Part shown: positions 54,107 to 64,000 of the stretch, piece after piece
Numbering within the stretch: position 1 is the first letter of the stretch
Layout: every line of letters starts with the position of its first letter
DNA from: Aquabacterium sp. A3
Lineage (GTDB): Bacteria > Pseudomonadota > Gammaproteobacteria > Burkholderiales > Burkholderiaceae_C
DNA: 64,000 nucleotides
Reading direction: 5' to 3'
Assembly: GCF_038069945.1 (NCBI RefSeq)
Contig: NZ_JBBPEV010000002.1
Location: 273,269 to 337,268 of the forward strand
The notes under the pieces: generated by a model
The model's database searches: none
What the model saw: the letters and a program-made list of their open reading frames with translations, nothing else
What the model was told of the DNA's origin: nothing
Made by a program: the position numbers and the translations under genes

Positions 54107-54889
54107 TCAGAACTCCACATCCAGCTCGTCAATGTCGTTGGGCTCGGCCTTGGCGGCCTTGATCCACTCCTTCATTTCGGGCTGTCCCAGCATCAGGTCG
54201 CTGTAGGCCCGGCAGACCGGGTCCAGCTTCACGTCGTAGGTGGCAAAGCGCGTGCACACCGGGGCGTACATGGCATCGGCCATGGTGCGCTGGGCGCCGA
54301 ACAGGTAGGGGCCACCATAGGTGTCGAGGCACTCGCGCCAGATCGCCGTGATGCGGTCGATGTCGGCCTGCGCACGCGACCACACCTTGAATTTCGGAAA
54401 GTGCGAGCGCAGGTTCATGGGCAGGGCCGAGCGCAGCGCAGAAAACCCCGAGTGCATCTCGCCGCAGATGGCGCGGCAGTGGGCGCGTGCCTTCATGTCG
54501 GCGGGCAGCAAGCCGGCCTGCGGGAAGGCTTCGTGCAGGTATTCGCCAATGGCCAGCGTGTCCCACACGCGGATGCCGTTGTGCACCAGACAGGGCACCA
54601 GGATGGACGAGGACAACAGCAGGATTTCCGCGCGTGTGGACGGGTCATCGGGCGGCAGCACGTCTTCTTCGAAGGGCAGGCCCGCAAAACGCGCCAGCAA
54701 CCACCCCCGCAAAGACCACGAGGAGTAATTCTTGCTGGTGATCGTCAGCGTGGCGGTGCTGGCCAGCATGGGCGCCTGGGTGGGCGCCTTGGTGGAGGCC
54801 TTGGCAGGCATCTTGGTGGGCGCCTTTTTGGCGGCCTTGGCGGGCGCTGTGGTGGGCGCCTTGCCCGGTGCCTTGGCAGTGACAGCCAT
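54107..54889 (-). CDS. Glutathione S-transferase with Lys/Ala/Pro/Thr-rich N-terminal tail
   Basis: A 260-residue protein. From about residue 47 it is a GST: LTITSKNYSSWSLRGWLLAR (glutathione-site Ser), PFEEDVLPPDD, LVHNGIRVWDTLAIGEYL, then an all-helical C-terminal domain. The first 46 residues are a low-complexity tail of KAP, KKAPTK and PAKAS units, like a histone H1 tail. A GAGGAG ribosome site right before the ATG at 54889 supports translation of the tail. The role of the tail is unknown; it could bind nucleic acid or be an artefact of repeat expansion. Confidence 0.86.
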   Translation of the reverse strand: MAVTAKAPGKAPTTAPAKAAKKAPTKMPAKASTKAPTQAPMLASTATLTITSKNYSSWSLRGWLLARFAGLPFEEDVLPPDDPSTRAEILLLSSSILVPCLVHNGIRVWDTLAIGEYLHEAFPQAGLLPADMKARAHCRAICGEMHSGFSALRSALPMNLRSHFPKFKVWSRAQADIDRITAIWRECLDTYGGPYLFGAQRTMADAMYAPVCTRFATYDVKLDPVCRAYSDLMLGQPEMKEWIKAAKAEPNDIDELDVEF

Positions 54890-54976
54890 GGGTGTCTCCT
54901 CGGTGGCTTGTGGCGGTGTGGTGCACTGCAGGGTGCAGCAAGCGCCATGCCATGTCGGGGTGGCTCGCAACTTGCT

Positions 54977-54990
54977 CTGATCCAGATCAG
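54977..54990. promoter_or_regulatory. FNR/ANR-like palindrome before phaZ
   Basis: CTGATCCAGATCAG is a perfect palindrome apart from its central two bases. It matches the FNR consensus TTGAT-N4-ATCAA at all but the outermost pair. It lies 30 bases before the phaZ ATG, between divergent GST and phaZ genes. Confidence 0.5.
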
Positions 54991-55020
54991 GCACTTCCGT
55001 GCTCATCACAAGGACCGCGC

Positions 55021-56271
55021 ATGCTGTACTCGAGCTTCCAGGCACAACAAACCTTGCTGGATCCCTGGCGTGATCTGGCCCAGGGGGTGGCCGATGGCTT
55101 GCACCGGCTGCTGCCCGAGGGGCCAGCCCAGTCCAGCCTGAATGAACTGCTGGCAGGCGGCGCACTGGCACGTTCGTGGGCGGCGGCCAACGAGGTGTTT
55201 GCCCGTCTGCGCACCACCCATCACCGTCCCGAGTACGGCATCGACGAGGTCGTGAGCCTGGGGCAGACCTACCCCGTTCATGAAGAGGCGGTGATGCGCA
55301 CCCCCTTTGGCACCCTGCTGCGTTTCAAGAAAGAAGGCGCGCCCGAGCAGCCCCGCGTGCTGCTGGTGGCGCCCATGTCAGGCCACTTTGCCACGCTGCT
55401 GCGCGACACCGTGCGCACCTTGCTGCAAGACCACGATGTCTACATCACCGACTGGCACAACGCCCGTGACGTGCCCCTCAAGCATGGCCCGTTCGGGCTG
55501 GACGACTACATCGAGCACCTGATCCGCTTCCTTGACCGCATGGGGCCCGGCGCCCACCTCATGGCCATCTGTCAGCCCTGTGTGCCGTCGCTGGCCGCCG
55601 TGGCCCTGATGGCCCAGGATGGCCACCCTGCGCAGCCCCGGTCCCTGACGCTGATGGCCGGCCCCATCGACTGCCGTGTCAACCCCACACGGGTCAATGA
55701 GCTGGCCACCGAGCGCCCCCTGAGCTGGTTTGAGGGCAACATGATCCACACCGTGCCCTGGCCCCAGAAGGGCGCAGGCCGCAAGGTCTACCCAGGCTTT
55801 GTGCAGCTCACGGCCTTCATGAGCATGAACCGCGAGCGGCATGAGCAGGCCTTCATGGACATGTACCAGGCCATCGCGGCCGGTGAGCCCGACAAGGTGG
55901 CCCATGCCAAGGCCTTTTACGAAGAGTACTTTGCCGTGGCCGATCTGCCGGGCGAGTTCTACCTGGAGACCGTGCACAAGGTGTTTCAGCGCTACGACCT
56001 GGCGCGCGGCGAGCTGATGTGGCGGGGCACCCGCGTGGACCCGTCTGCCATCCGGCGCACGGCCTTGTTCACGGTGGAGGGCGAGCGCGACGACATCTGC
56101 GCCATCGGGCAGACGGTGGCGGCGCAAGACCTGTGCACGGCCGTGCGTCCGTATTGGCGCCAGCACCATGTGCAGACCGGTGTGGGCCATTACGGCGTGT
56201 TCAGCGGCCGGCGCTGGCAAAACGAGATCTACCCCCGCGTGCGTGACCTGATCCACCAGACCAGCACCTGA
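55021..56271 (+). CDS. phaZ: Intracellular polyhydroxybutyrate depolymerase
   Basis: A 416-residue protein of the PhaZ1 type. It begins MLYSSFQAQQTLLDPWRDLA. The nucleophile is a cysteine rather than serine: LMAICQPCVPS with Cys184, near Cys183 of the Ralstonia enzyme. VLLVAPMSGHFATLLRDTVR and DVYITDWHNARDVPL precede it, and TVEGERDDICA (Asp) and GVGHYGVFSGRRW (His) follow. No signal peptide, as expected for mobilising intracellular PHB granules. The cell therefore probably stores PHB. Confidence 0.95.
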   Translation: MLYSSFQAQQTLLDPWRDLAQGVADGLHRLLPEGPAQSSLNELLAGGALARSWAAANEVFARLRTTHHRPEYGIDEVVSLGQTYPVHEEAVMRTPFGTLLRFKKEGAPEQPRVLLVAPMSGHFATLLRDTVRTLLQDHDVYITDWHNARDVPLKHGPFGLDDYIEHLIRFLDRMGPGAHLMAICQPCVPSLAAVALMAQDGHPAQPRSLTLMAGPIDCRVNPTRVNELATERPLSWFEGNMIHTVPWPQKGAGRKVYPGFVQLTAFMSMNRERHEQAFMDMYQAIAAGEPDKVAHAKAFYEEYFAVADLPGEFYLETVHKVFQRYDLARGELMWRGTRVDPSAIRRTALFTVEGERDDICAIGQTVAAQDLCTAVRPYWRQHHVQTGVGHYGVFSGRRWQNEIYPRVRDLIHQTST

Positions 56272-56282
56272 TCGCGCCAGCC

Positions 56283-58181
<1,899 letters not shown>

Positions 58182-58246
58182 GTGAGACTCCCATCAGCCG
58201 GTGCGTGCAGGCTGGTTTTGTATGGGTCCCATATTAAAAGCGGGCG

Positions 58247-58267
58247 TCCCCCCTTGGACAGGGGGGA
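58247..58267 (-). terminator. Hairpin downstream of the small membrane protein gene
   Basis: TCCCCCC/GGGGGGA forms a 7-bp stem with a 7-base loop. Read on the minus strand it is followed, after GC-rich bases, by CTTTTAATAT, so it may end the lpxC transcript and also precede a -10-like TAATAT for prpE. Confidence 0.4.
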
Positions 58268-58329
58268 ACCCCGGGAATGTCAGGTGGCCGACAGTGTGCC
58301 GCGTGGATGGAAGCGAATGTGTCGCTGAA

Positions 58330-58512
58330 TCAGAACAGGGCGGCGCGCCGCAGCACCCACACCGCCGCGAAGGCCATCAACCCCACCACGCCCCACTTGA
58401 CGGGCACCATCGCGCGCTCACGCCACACGGGGTTGCCGGTCAGCTTGTGCAACACCATGCACACCAGAAAGCCCAGAACGATCAGCAAGCCAATGGTGCG
58501 CAACAGCAGCAT
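58330..58512 (-). CDS. Small two-helix membrane protein
   Basis: A 60-residue protein with two transmembrane helices (LLLRTIGLLIVLGFLVCMVLH and KWGVVGLMAFAAVWVLRRA) joined by a charged NPVWRERAMVPV loop. It starts 9 bases after the lpxC stop on the same strand, so it is probably co-transcribed. Its function is not recognised. The compact operon position and clean start support it as a real gene. Confidence 0.7.
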   Translation of the reverse strand: MLLLRTIGLLIVLGFLVCMVLHKLTGNPVWRERAMVPVKWGVVGLMAFAAVWVLRRAALF

Positions 58513-58521
58513 GGTGGGGTC

Positions 58522-59457
58522 TTACCAGGCAGGGGCCAGCTCGGCCAGGCCGCGTGGGGCCTGGCGCTCGTCGGCAAAGGTGGCGATCTCGTAGGCGTCG
58601 GGCTGGGCCAGCAGGGCGCGCAACAACTGGTTGTTGAGCGCGTGGCCCGATTTGTAGGCCGTGTACGAGGCCAGCAGCGGGTGGCCCGCCACGTACAGGT
58701 CGCCGATGGCGTCCAGGATCTTGTGCTTCACGAACTCGTCGTCATAGCGCAGGCCGTCGGCGTTCAGCACGCGGTGGTCGTCCACCACGATGGCGTTGTC
58801 CATGCTGGCCCCCAGGCCCAGGCCGCGCGAGCGCATCATCTCCACGTCCTTGGTGAAGCCAAAGGTGCGGGCCCGGGCGATGTCGCGCTTGTACTGGCCG
58901 CTGGCAAAGTCAAATTCGACGCGCTGGCCGGTCATGTCCACCGCCGGGTGGTCAAAGTCGATCTCGAAGGCCAGCTTGTAGCCATGGTGGGGCTCCAGCC
59001 GGGCCCACTTCAGGTGGCGGCCCTCGCCCTCGCGCACTTCCACGGGCTTCTTCACGCGCAAGAACTTCTTGGGCGCCTTTTGCAACTCGATGCCGGCGCT
59101 TTGCAGCAGGTACACAAACGCCGCCGACGAGCCGTCCAGGATGGGCACCTCTTCGGCCGTGATGTCCACGTACAGGTTGTCCAGGCCCAGGCCGGCGCAG
59201 GCCGACATCAGGTGCTCGATGGTGTTGACCTTGGGTGCCCCCGGGTCGCCGCCGGGCGAAATCGTGGTGGCCATGCGCGTGTCGCACACCGAATCCGGCC
59301 GCACGGGGATGTCGGCCGGCTGGGCCAGGTCCACCCGCCGAAAGACGATGCCGGTGTCGGGCGGCGCAGGGCGCAGCGTCAGCTCGACGCGCTGGCCGCT
59401 GTGCAGGCCCACGCCCACGGCACGGGTCAGGGATTTGAGGGTGCGTTGTTGCAGCAT
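58522..59457 (-). CDS. lpxC: UDP-3-O-acyl-N-acetylglucosamine deacetylase
   Basis: A 311-residue zinc enzyme, the committed step of lipid A synthesis. It starts [21 protein letters not shown]. Zinc and catalytic residues are in [26 protein letters not shown] and the C-terminal [14 protein letters not shown] (catalytic His). The frame is open further upstream, but ATG 59457 fits family starts. In many relatives lpxC closes the cell-division cluster behind ftsZ; here a PEP-CTERM gene lies upstream instead. Confidence 0.97.
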   Translation of the reverse strand: MLQQRTLKSLTRAVGVGLHSGQRVELTLRPAPPDTGIVFRRVDLAQPADIPVRPDSVCDTRMATTISPGGDPGAPKVNTIEHLMSACAGLGLDNLYVDITAEEVPILDGSSAAFVYLLQSAGIELQKAPKKFLRVKKPVEVREGEGRHLKWARLEPHHGYKLAFEIDFDHPAVDMTGQRVEFDFASGQYKRDIARARTFGFTKDVEMMRSRGLGLGASMDNAIVVDDHRVLNADGLRYDDEFVKHKILDAIGDLYVAGHPLLASYTAYKSGHALNNQLLRALLAQPDAYEIATFADERQAPRGLAELAPAW

Positions 59458-59643
59458 CTGGCGATTATCGCGGGTATGCCCGCAAGCTGCACGCCAAGGC
59501 CCGCATACCAGGCAGCTCACCCACAACATCGGGCGCTTGAACGCGGGGGGCAGCTCACAGAATTGCGATGAATCCTCTCGGGTCGGCGTTCCTACACTCC
59601 AGCGCAGTCAATTGTCTGTTTGATTTTTTTGGAGTACCCCGAC

Positions 59644-60327
59644 ATGCATGCATCCGCATCCTTGCCCTTCAACCTGCGCGCCATGGCCGCCGCCGTGGTG
59701 ATGACCTCTGCCGCACTGGCGCCTCAAGCCCAAGCCGCCGTGGTGTCCAGTGCCAACAACCCACTCGACATTGACGGGCTCTCGATCATGGAGCTGACGG
59801 TCACTAACGCCTGGACATACGACATGTGGTTCGGTGGTTACGCTGGGTTTTCTGCGCTGACCCGCTCGCCGGAGAGAACGAGCCCCACGCTGCTGACTTG
59901 GGGCACGGTGGTCCCCGGCACCATCATTGACGCGGCCACCTTTGCGCCGCCCAAATGGAGCGTATCGAGCGTGTCGTTCTATGACACCTACTACTCCGGT
60001 GATCAGACCTATGCGGTGCAGTTTCAAAAGAGCTATCCCTTGGCGTTTTCTGCCGGCTACGACGGTACGCGGGTGACCGGTGAGCCTTACACCTATTACG
60101 GCTGGGTCACCGTCAACCTGGACGGAGGTCGTGTCGGCCGGGCGGGCAATGAGTTTCTGCAGGTCAAGTCATGGGGCTTCGAGGATTCGGGCCGCTCGAT
60201 TGCAGCGGGTGCCCTGAGTACTCCTGTGGCTGTGACGCCGGTGCCAGAGCCCTCGGCCTATGCCTTGGTGTTGGCCGGCCTGGGCGTGACCGCCTGGGCG
60301 GCTCGTCGCCGTCGCGTGCAGGCCTGA
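59644..60327 (+). CDS. PEP-CTERM sorting-domain protein
   Basis: A 227-residue exported protein. The signal peptide ends at PQAQA (about residue 31). The body has no recognised fold; it is rich in Ser, Thr, Tyr and Gly. The C-terminus is a complete PEP-CTERM: VPEPSAYALVLAGLGVTAWAARRRR, read as PEP motif, helix, then arginines. Such proteins are cleaved by an exosortase and sent to the cell surface or matrix. ATG 59644 has GGAG about 9 bases upstream. No exosortase gene is in the window. Confidence 0.93.
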   Translation: MHASASLPFNLRAMAAAVVMTSAALAPQAQAAVVSSANNPLDIDGLSIMELTVTNAWTYDMWFGGYAGFSALTRSPERTSPTLLTWGTVVPGTIIDAATFAPPKWSVSSVSFYDTYYSGDQTYAVQFQKSYPLAFSAGYDGTRVTGEPYTYYGWVTVNLDGGRVGRAGNEFLQVKSWGFEDSGRSIAAGALSTPVAVTPVPEPSAYALVLAGLGVTAWAARRRRVQA

Positions 60328-60337
60328 CATCGTTCAG

Positions 60338-60368
60338 GTGCCCGGGTGAGCGGTGCTGGCCCGGGCAC
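60338..60368. terminator. Hairpin between convergent PEP-CTERM and tpsB genes
   Basis: GTGCCCGGG/CCCGGGCAC (9 bp) with a 13-base loop and a short T-run (GTTTACG) on the + strand. Confidence 0.6.
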
Positions 60369-60400
60369 GTTTACGCAGATTGCCAAAGCATTGAGGGCGG

Positions 60401-62140
60401 TCAGAACTGAAACACCGCACTGACCCACAGCACACCCGTGCGAGCGCCCTGCATGGCCGGGTCGCGGCGCCCGGTGGTGGGGGTGGCCAGGCTGAGGGCG
60501 ACAGCGCTGTTGCGCCCCGTCCAACTCAAGCCCACGCCCAGGCCGGCGATGGTCACGTCATGGCCACCGGTGACCGCAGCCCAGCGCTTGTGGTTGAAGC
60601 GCACATGGCCCAAGTCATAGAACACGCTGGCCGTGATGGGGCCGTGAAAGGCCCCCACCTGACGGCGCCATTCGGCCGTGGCCGTGTAGCCACTGTCGCC
60701 AGAGGCCACGCTGTTGTCAAAGGCGCGCACACTGCCGGGGCCGCCGATCACCCACTTCTGTGAGCTGTCCAGGTTCTTGCTGGCTTGCTGACCGGTGATG
60801 GACAGCAGCAGCTCGTCAACGGGGCTGAACGCCTGTCGGTGGCTCACGGCCCACTCCAGCTTGGAGAAGCTGCCCTTGGTTTGCGCCGTGGCAGCATCCG
60901 ATGCCTGGGCCAAATCATCGTTGAACGACACCTGCCCGTGGGTGATCTGAACCGAGCCGCTGGTTTGGCCCGCCCCACCCAGCAGACCACGGCGGTCTGC
61001 GTTGATGCTGACATTGGCCCGTGTGATGGTGCGCGCATTGCGCACAGATGCGCTGTCAACCAGATCCTTCAGGCTCAGGTGCTCCGCCCCGGCCTGCACA
61101 AAGACGCTGCCTCGCTGCGTGCGCTGCAGAGGGTAGCGCAGCCACAGGCCTGCCGTGTCGGCCTTGCCATTGGCCTCCAAGGCGCTCAGCTCCTCGCCCA
61201 GCCGGTAGTTCAGGTGGGAGGCTTGCACGCCGCCGATCAAGCCCGAGCCCGTCAACCAGCGCTCGTAGGCGCCGCGTGCATACGCCAGGCCACCGCCCGA
61301 GGTGATGACGTCCAGGCTGGCTTTATCGCCCACCGGGCTGAAGTTCAACCAGGTCAGGGCCAGCCCGGCGCGAGCGCGAGAGATGTTGCGGTTGCCGTGG
61401 TTGTCCAGTGTGGCGCGGGCATTGAACAAGGGCAGGGTGGTGTGGGTCACCACCAAATCGGACGTGCCCGTCTCGGTCCCAGGCTGGATGGTGGCCTGCA
61501 CCTGCGCGCCGGGCAGGTCAGACATCAGCAGCAAGGTGCGGTCCAGGCTGTCTTGGGTGATGTCCGCACCGGGCTGCATGGCGCCGCCCAACTGGGCCAG
61601 GGTGGCGTCGCCGATGCGGCCTTGGTTGTTGATTTGCAGCTTGCCCAGGCGGGCCTCGACGGCCTGAAGGGTCAGGCTGCCATCGGTCACGTCCTGCTGG
61701 GGCACCACCACACGGCTGAAGGGGTAGCCTTGGCTGCGGTACAGGGCCGTCAGGCTGGCGGCCATCTGGCGCACCTGGCCCATGCTCACGGTGCTGCCCT
61801 CCAGTGTGCCAAACGTGGCCTGGAGGTGGGCTTGCAACTGCGCTGTGCTCAGGGCCTGATTGCCGGTGAACACCAGGCGCTTGAGCAAGAAGCGGGCGCC
61901 CTGCTGGGCACTGTCGGCGCCGTCAGCGGCGGTCGCATCGGGCGTGAGGATGCGTGGCGTGGCCGCTGGTGCAGCCGGTTGCACGGGGCGGACCTCATTG
62001 AGCAGGCTGCCGGCGTTGGGTGTGGGCGCTTCGGCGGCCTGGACGGCCCAGGCCTGCAGGGCCAGGCTGATCAGGCAGGCTTGAGCCACCAGGGTGGCGC
62101 TGGCAATGCGGGGGCGCAAAGAGTGGTGCGAGTTGGTCAT
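60401..62140 (-). CDS. Two-partner secretion outer-membrane transporter (TpsB; ShlB/FhaC/HecB family)
   Basis: A 579-residue protein. A signal sequence ends near LQAWAVQAAEA. The POTRA region has FLLKRLVFTGNQALSTAQLQAHL, then SQGYPFSRVVVPQQDVTDG. The beta-barrel has alternating strands, the secretion motif VIGGPGSVRAFDNS (VRGF-like), and a final aromatic residue (VFQF). It transports the adjacent TpsA protein. The ATG at 62140 follows TpsA on the same strand by 50 bases. Confidence 0.92.
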   Translation of the reverse strand: MTNSHHSLRPRIASATLVAQACLISLALQAWAVQAAEAPTPNAGSLLNEVRPVQPAAPAATPRILTPDATAADGADSAQQGARFLLKRLVFTGNQALSTAQLQAHLQATFGTLEGSTVSMGQVRQMAASLTALYRSQGYPFSRVVVPQQDVTDGSLTLQAVEARLGKLQINNQGRIGDATLAQLGGAMQPGADITQDSLDRTLLLMSDLPGAQVQATIQPGTETGTSDLVVTHTTLPLFNARATLDNHGNRNISRARAGLALTWLNFSPVGDKASLDVITSGGGLAYARGAYERWLTGSGLIGGVQASHLNYRLGEELSALEANGKADTAGLWLRYPLQRTQRGSVFVQAGAEHLSLKDLVDSASVRNARTITRANVSINADRRGLLGGAGQTSGSVQITHGQVSFNDDLAQASDAATAQTKGSFSKLEWAVSHRQAFSPVDELLLSITGQQASKNLDSSQKWVIGGPGSVRAFDNSVASGDSGYTATAEWRRQVGAFHGPITASVFYDLGHVRFNHKRWAAVTGGHDVTIAGLGVGLSWTGRNSAVALSLATPTTGRRDPAMQGARTGVLWVSAVFQF

Positions 62141-62190
62141 GGCTGAAGATGGTGCTTGGGGGGGGTGGTGGAGCGAGTGGCCTGCGGGCC

Positions 62191-64000
62191 TCAATTGATC
62201 AAGGCGGGCGGCAAGCGCACGCCCTCGTTCACCACACTCAAGGTGCCTTGCCCGAAAGGCTGGGTGCTGGTGTTGACAGCCACGCCGGGTGTGGCGCTGC
62301 CATCCGTGCTGCCATTGCCGCTTTGGCCCCGACCGTCCGCGTTGAAGGTGCTCTGACCCAGGCGGTTGTTGCTTGACAGCGTGCTGCCCGCCAGCGGGCC
62401 ATCTTGCACGATGCCCGCTGCAGCATTGCTCACCACCACGGGCGGAGATCCAGGCTTGAGCACCAAGGCCTGGGCATTGCCCGCCGCCTGGGTGAACACA
62501 TAGTTTTGTGCTGTCAAACCGCTGCCCTGCACGGCCAGCGTGCCGGGTGCCTGGGTGTTGCCCTGGGCCAGCCATTGTGCGGTGCCGCTGGTGTCGCTGG
62601 CCTGGGTGTCATCGCCCTTCCAGCCCGTGACCTCACCGCTCAGGGTGTAGGGCTGCCCCAGGATCACCGACACCGGCGTGGCCACGTAGGTCAAGGTGGC
62701 GGGGGTGATGTCCGCTGTCGTGGTCACGGCTGCTTCGGCCAGACTGTAGTTGGCGGCTTCTGCACCGCTCAGGCCGGTGCCGTTCAAGGTCACGGTCTTG
62801 GCTGTGCCGACGTTTTTGTCAGCAAAGGTCGCGCCGGTGTTGTCCAAGGTCACCTTGGTGGCATCGGCTTGCACCACACCCACCAAGCTGCCGGCGTTGG
62901 TGATGGTGGCGGCTGTGGTGCCGTCGTAGGTTTTGCCGCTGGCGGCAAAGCCGCTCACGGTCAATGCCTTCTGGGCAATGTCGGCCTTGAGCGTTTGGGC
63001 CGCCAGGCTGTAGTTGCTGGCCTTGGCGCCGGGCAGCACCAAGGGCGCGCTGCCGATGATGTTGCCGCTGCCGTCAAAGATCGGTGCACCTGCCGTGATA
63101 CTGGCCGCACCATCGGTGAGTGTGTAGGTCACCGACACGTCTTTGTTGGCACCGGCATTTTTGTCGGCAAAGGCACCGGTGGCGCTGGTGGCGCCCAGGG
63201 TTTCACCTTCCACCAAACCGCTCAGGGTGCCCACGGTCACACTGGCCGTGGTGCTGCCGTCGTAGGTTTTGTTGGCCACGCTGCTGCCGCTGATGGTCAA
63301 GGCCTTGGGCGTGATGTTGGCCGTGGTGCTGGCTTGCCCGGTGATGGCGTAGTTGTTCAGGTCGGTGTCGGGCCCGGCGCTGTAGCCGCCGATGAACGTC
63401 ACCGTTTTGCCGGTGCCGACGTTCTTGTCGGCAAAGGTGCCCATGAACTCGCCCAGGGTGATGCGCTCGTCGCCCACCAGGCCAGTGGCGATCATGCCGC
63501 TGCCGTCCACCACAGCGGCGGTGTTGCCGTCGTAGACCTTGTTGGCGGCTGTGATGCCGCTGATGGTCACGGCCTTGGGGGTGATGTCAGCCGTGGTGGT
63601 GGTTTGCTCCGCCACGGTGTAGTTGGCCAAGCTGGTGTTGGCGCCTGCGCTGGTGGTGGCCGTGAGGTTCACGGTTTTACCGGTGCCTGCGTTCTTGTCC
63701 GCAAACACGCCTGTGGCCGTGGTGGTCAAGGCTTCGCCTTCAACCAAGCCTGCGTAGACCACATTGGCGGTGCTCACGGTGGCGCTGGTGGTGCCATCGT
63801 AAGCCTTGCCCGCAGCGGTGATGCCGCTCACCGTCACGGCCTTCTTGGCAATGTCAGCCGTGGTGGTGGCTTGCTCCGTCACGGTGTAGTTGGCCAAGCT
63901 GGTGTTGGCGCCTGCGCTGGTGGTGGCCGTGAGGTTCACGGTTTTACCGGTGCCTGCGTTCTTGTCCGCAAACACGCCTGTGGCCGTGGTGGTCAAGGCT
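62191..64000 (-). CDS. TpsA adhesin with YDG/MBG repeats (5' end outside window)
   Basis: The C-terminal 602 residues of a large secreted protein; the frame is open to base 64000, so the start is beyond it. It has five YDG/MBG-type units of about 85-100 residues, the first one incomplete. The core reads SGITAAGKxYDGTT ... FADKNAGTGKTV ... NYTV ... TTTADI. An MBG-like domain and a Gly/Ser-rich tail follow. This is the architecture of filamentous-haemagglutinin-like adhesins, with the TpsB transporter right behind it. A 267-bp period gives near-identical DNA copies. Confidence 0.9.
   Translation of the reverse strand, partial: ALTTTATGVFADKNAGTGKTVNLTATTSAGANTSLANYTVTEQATTTADIAKKAVTVSGITAAGKAYDGTTSATVSTANVVYAGLVEGEALTTTATGVFADKNAGTGKTVNLTATTSAGANTSLANYTVAEQTTTTADITPKAVTISGITAANKVYDGNTAAVVDGSGMIATGLVGDERITLGEFMGTFADKNVGTGKTVTFIGGYSAGPDTDLNNYAITGQASTTANITPKALTISGSSVANKTYDGSTTASVTVGTLSGLVEGETLGATSATGAFADKNAGANKDVSVTYTLTDGAASITAGAPIFDGSGNIIGSAPLVLPGAKASNYSLAAQTLKADIAQKALTVSGFAASGKTYDGTTAATITNAGSLVGVVQADATKVTLDNTGATFADKNVGTAKTVTLNGTGLSGAEAANYSLAEAAVTTTADITPATLTYVATPVSVILGQPYTLSGEVTGWKGDDTQASDTSGTAQWLAQGNTQAPGTLAVQGSGLTAQNYVFTQAAGNAQALVLKPGSPPVVVSNAAAGIVQDGPLAGSTLSSNNRLGQSTFNADGRGQSGNGSTDGSATPGVAVNTSTQPFGQGTLSVVNEGVRLPPALIN
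63584..63733. repeat. 267-bp-period repeat, copy A
   Basis: This stretch matches 63851-64000 over about 150 bases with only two or three differences at an offset of exactly 267 bases (89 codons). It encodes the TTTADI...ANTSLANYTV...NAGTGKTVN part of one YDG unit. Confidence 0.85.
63851..64000. repeat. 267-bp-period repeat, copy B (runs to window edge)
   Basis: Near-identical to 63584-63733. The window ends inside it, so the full extent and copy number are unknown. In-frame gain or loss of units would change protein length. Confidence 0.85.

Noticed and set aside
59458..59643. Sigma-54 promoter before the PEP-CTERM gene
   Set aside because: A TTGC at 59563-59566 has no GG at the required 12-base distance.
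62191..64000. CRISPR-like repetition
   Set aside because: The repeats are 267 bp, in frame and encode YDG adhesin units, with no short repeat/spacer pattern.

Overview
The window is high-GC, gene-dense bacterial DNA that reads as Betaproteobacteria, order Burkholderiales. It is probably close to Comamonadaceae or the Aquabacterium/Ideonella/Rubrivivax group. The case rests on the recA-recX-sucC-sucD order, a MetH lacking its homocysteine domain, a tandem-fused UvrA of about 1,960 residues, an intracellular PHB depolymerase, PrpE, and both PEP-CTERM and GlyGly-CTERM proteins. Genus is not determined. I see no rRNA, tRNA, CRISPR array, insertion sequence or prophage gene. Both ends cut through genes.

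Layout. 1-7480: the end of an ABC-permease pair, a fumarylacetoacetase-family hydrolase, a TetR regulator divergent from a secreted alpha/beta hydrolase with two matching operator-like palindromes between them, and uvrA. 7481-11031: a DUF1501/DUF1800 export pair. 11099-18245: core genes metH (C-terminal part), a YdcH-like protein, LexA-boxed recA, recX and sucCD. 18357-22286: a compact signalling operon of Ser/Thr kinase, PP2C phosphatase, twin-FHA protein and class II cyclic-nucleotide phosphodiesterase-like enzyme. 22424-25830: a type IV pilin island with a sigma-54 promoter. It has pilin 1, a serine hydrolase, a membrane acyltransferase and pilin 2, and its middle looks poorer in GC than its surroundings. 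25992-29129: tkt and gap.

29403-36144: a GlyGly-CTERM subtilase, a SPOR protein, birA, a SET-domain methyltransferase, and topB, with a strongly Z-DNA-prone tract in the divergent SET/topB promoter region. 36268-41554: msrPQ, a secreted pectin-acetylesterase-family enzyme, an AraC regulator and an AEC transporter. 41541-51919: an Aer-like chemoreceptor, the 1,962-residue double UvrA, a small membrane protein and a second chemoreceptor. 51935-59457: UspA, a phosphoesterase, a YecA-like protein, a GST with a histone-like tail, PhaZ, PrpE, a small membrane protein and lpxC. 59644-64000: a PEP-CTERM protein, then a two-partner secretion pair (TpsB, and TpsA with YDG/MBG repeats that runs off the window).

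The best candidates for new biology are the pilin-hydrolase-acyltransferase-pilin island, the kinase/phosphatase/FHA/phosphodiesterase operon with no type VI secretion genes beside it, and the covalent double UvrA. All functions are inferred from motifs read by eye; no database search was run.
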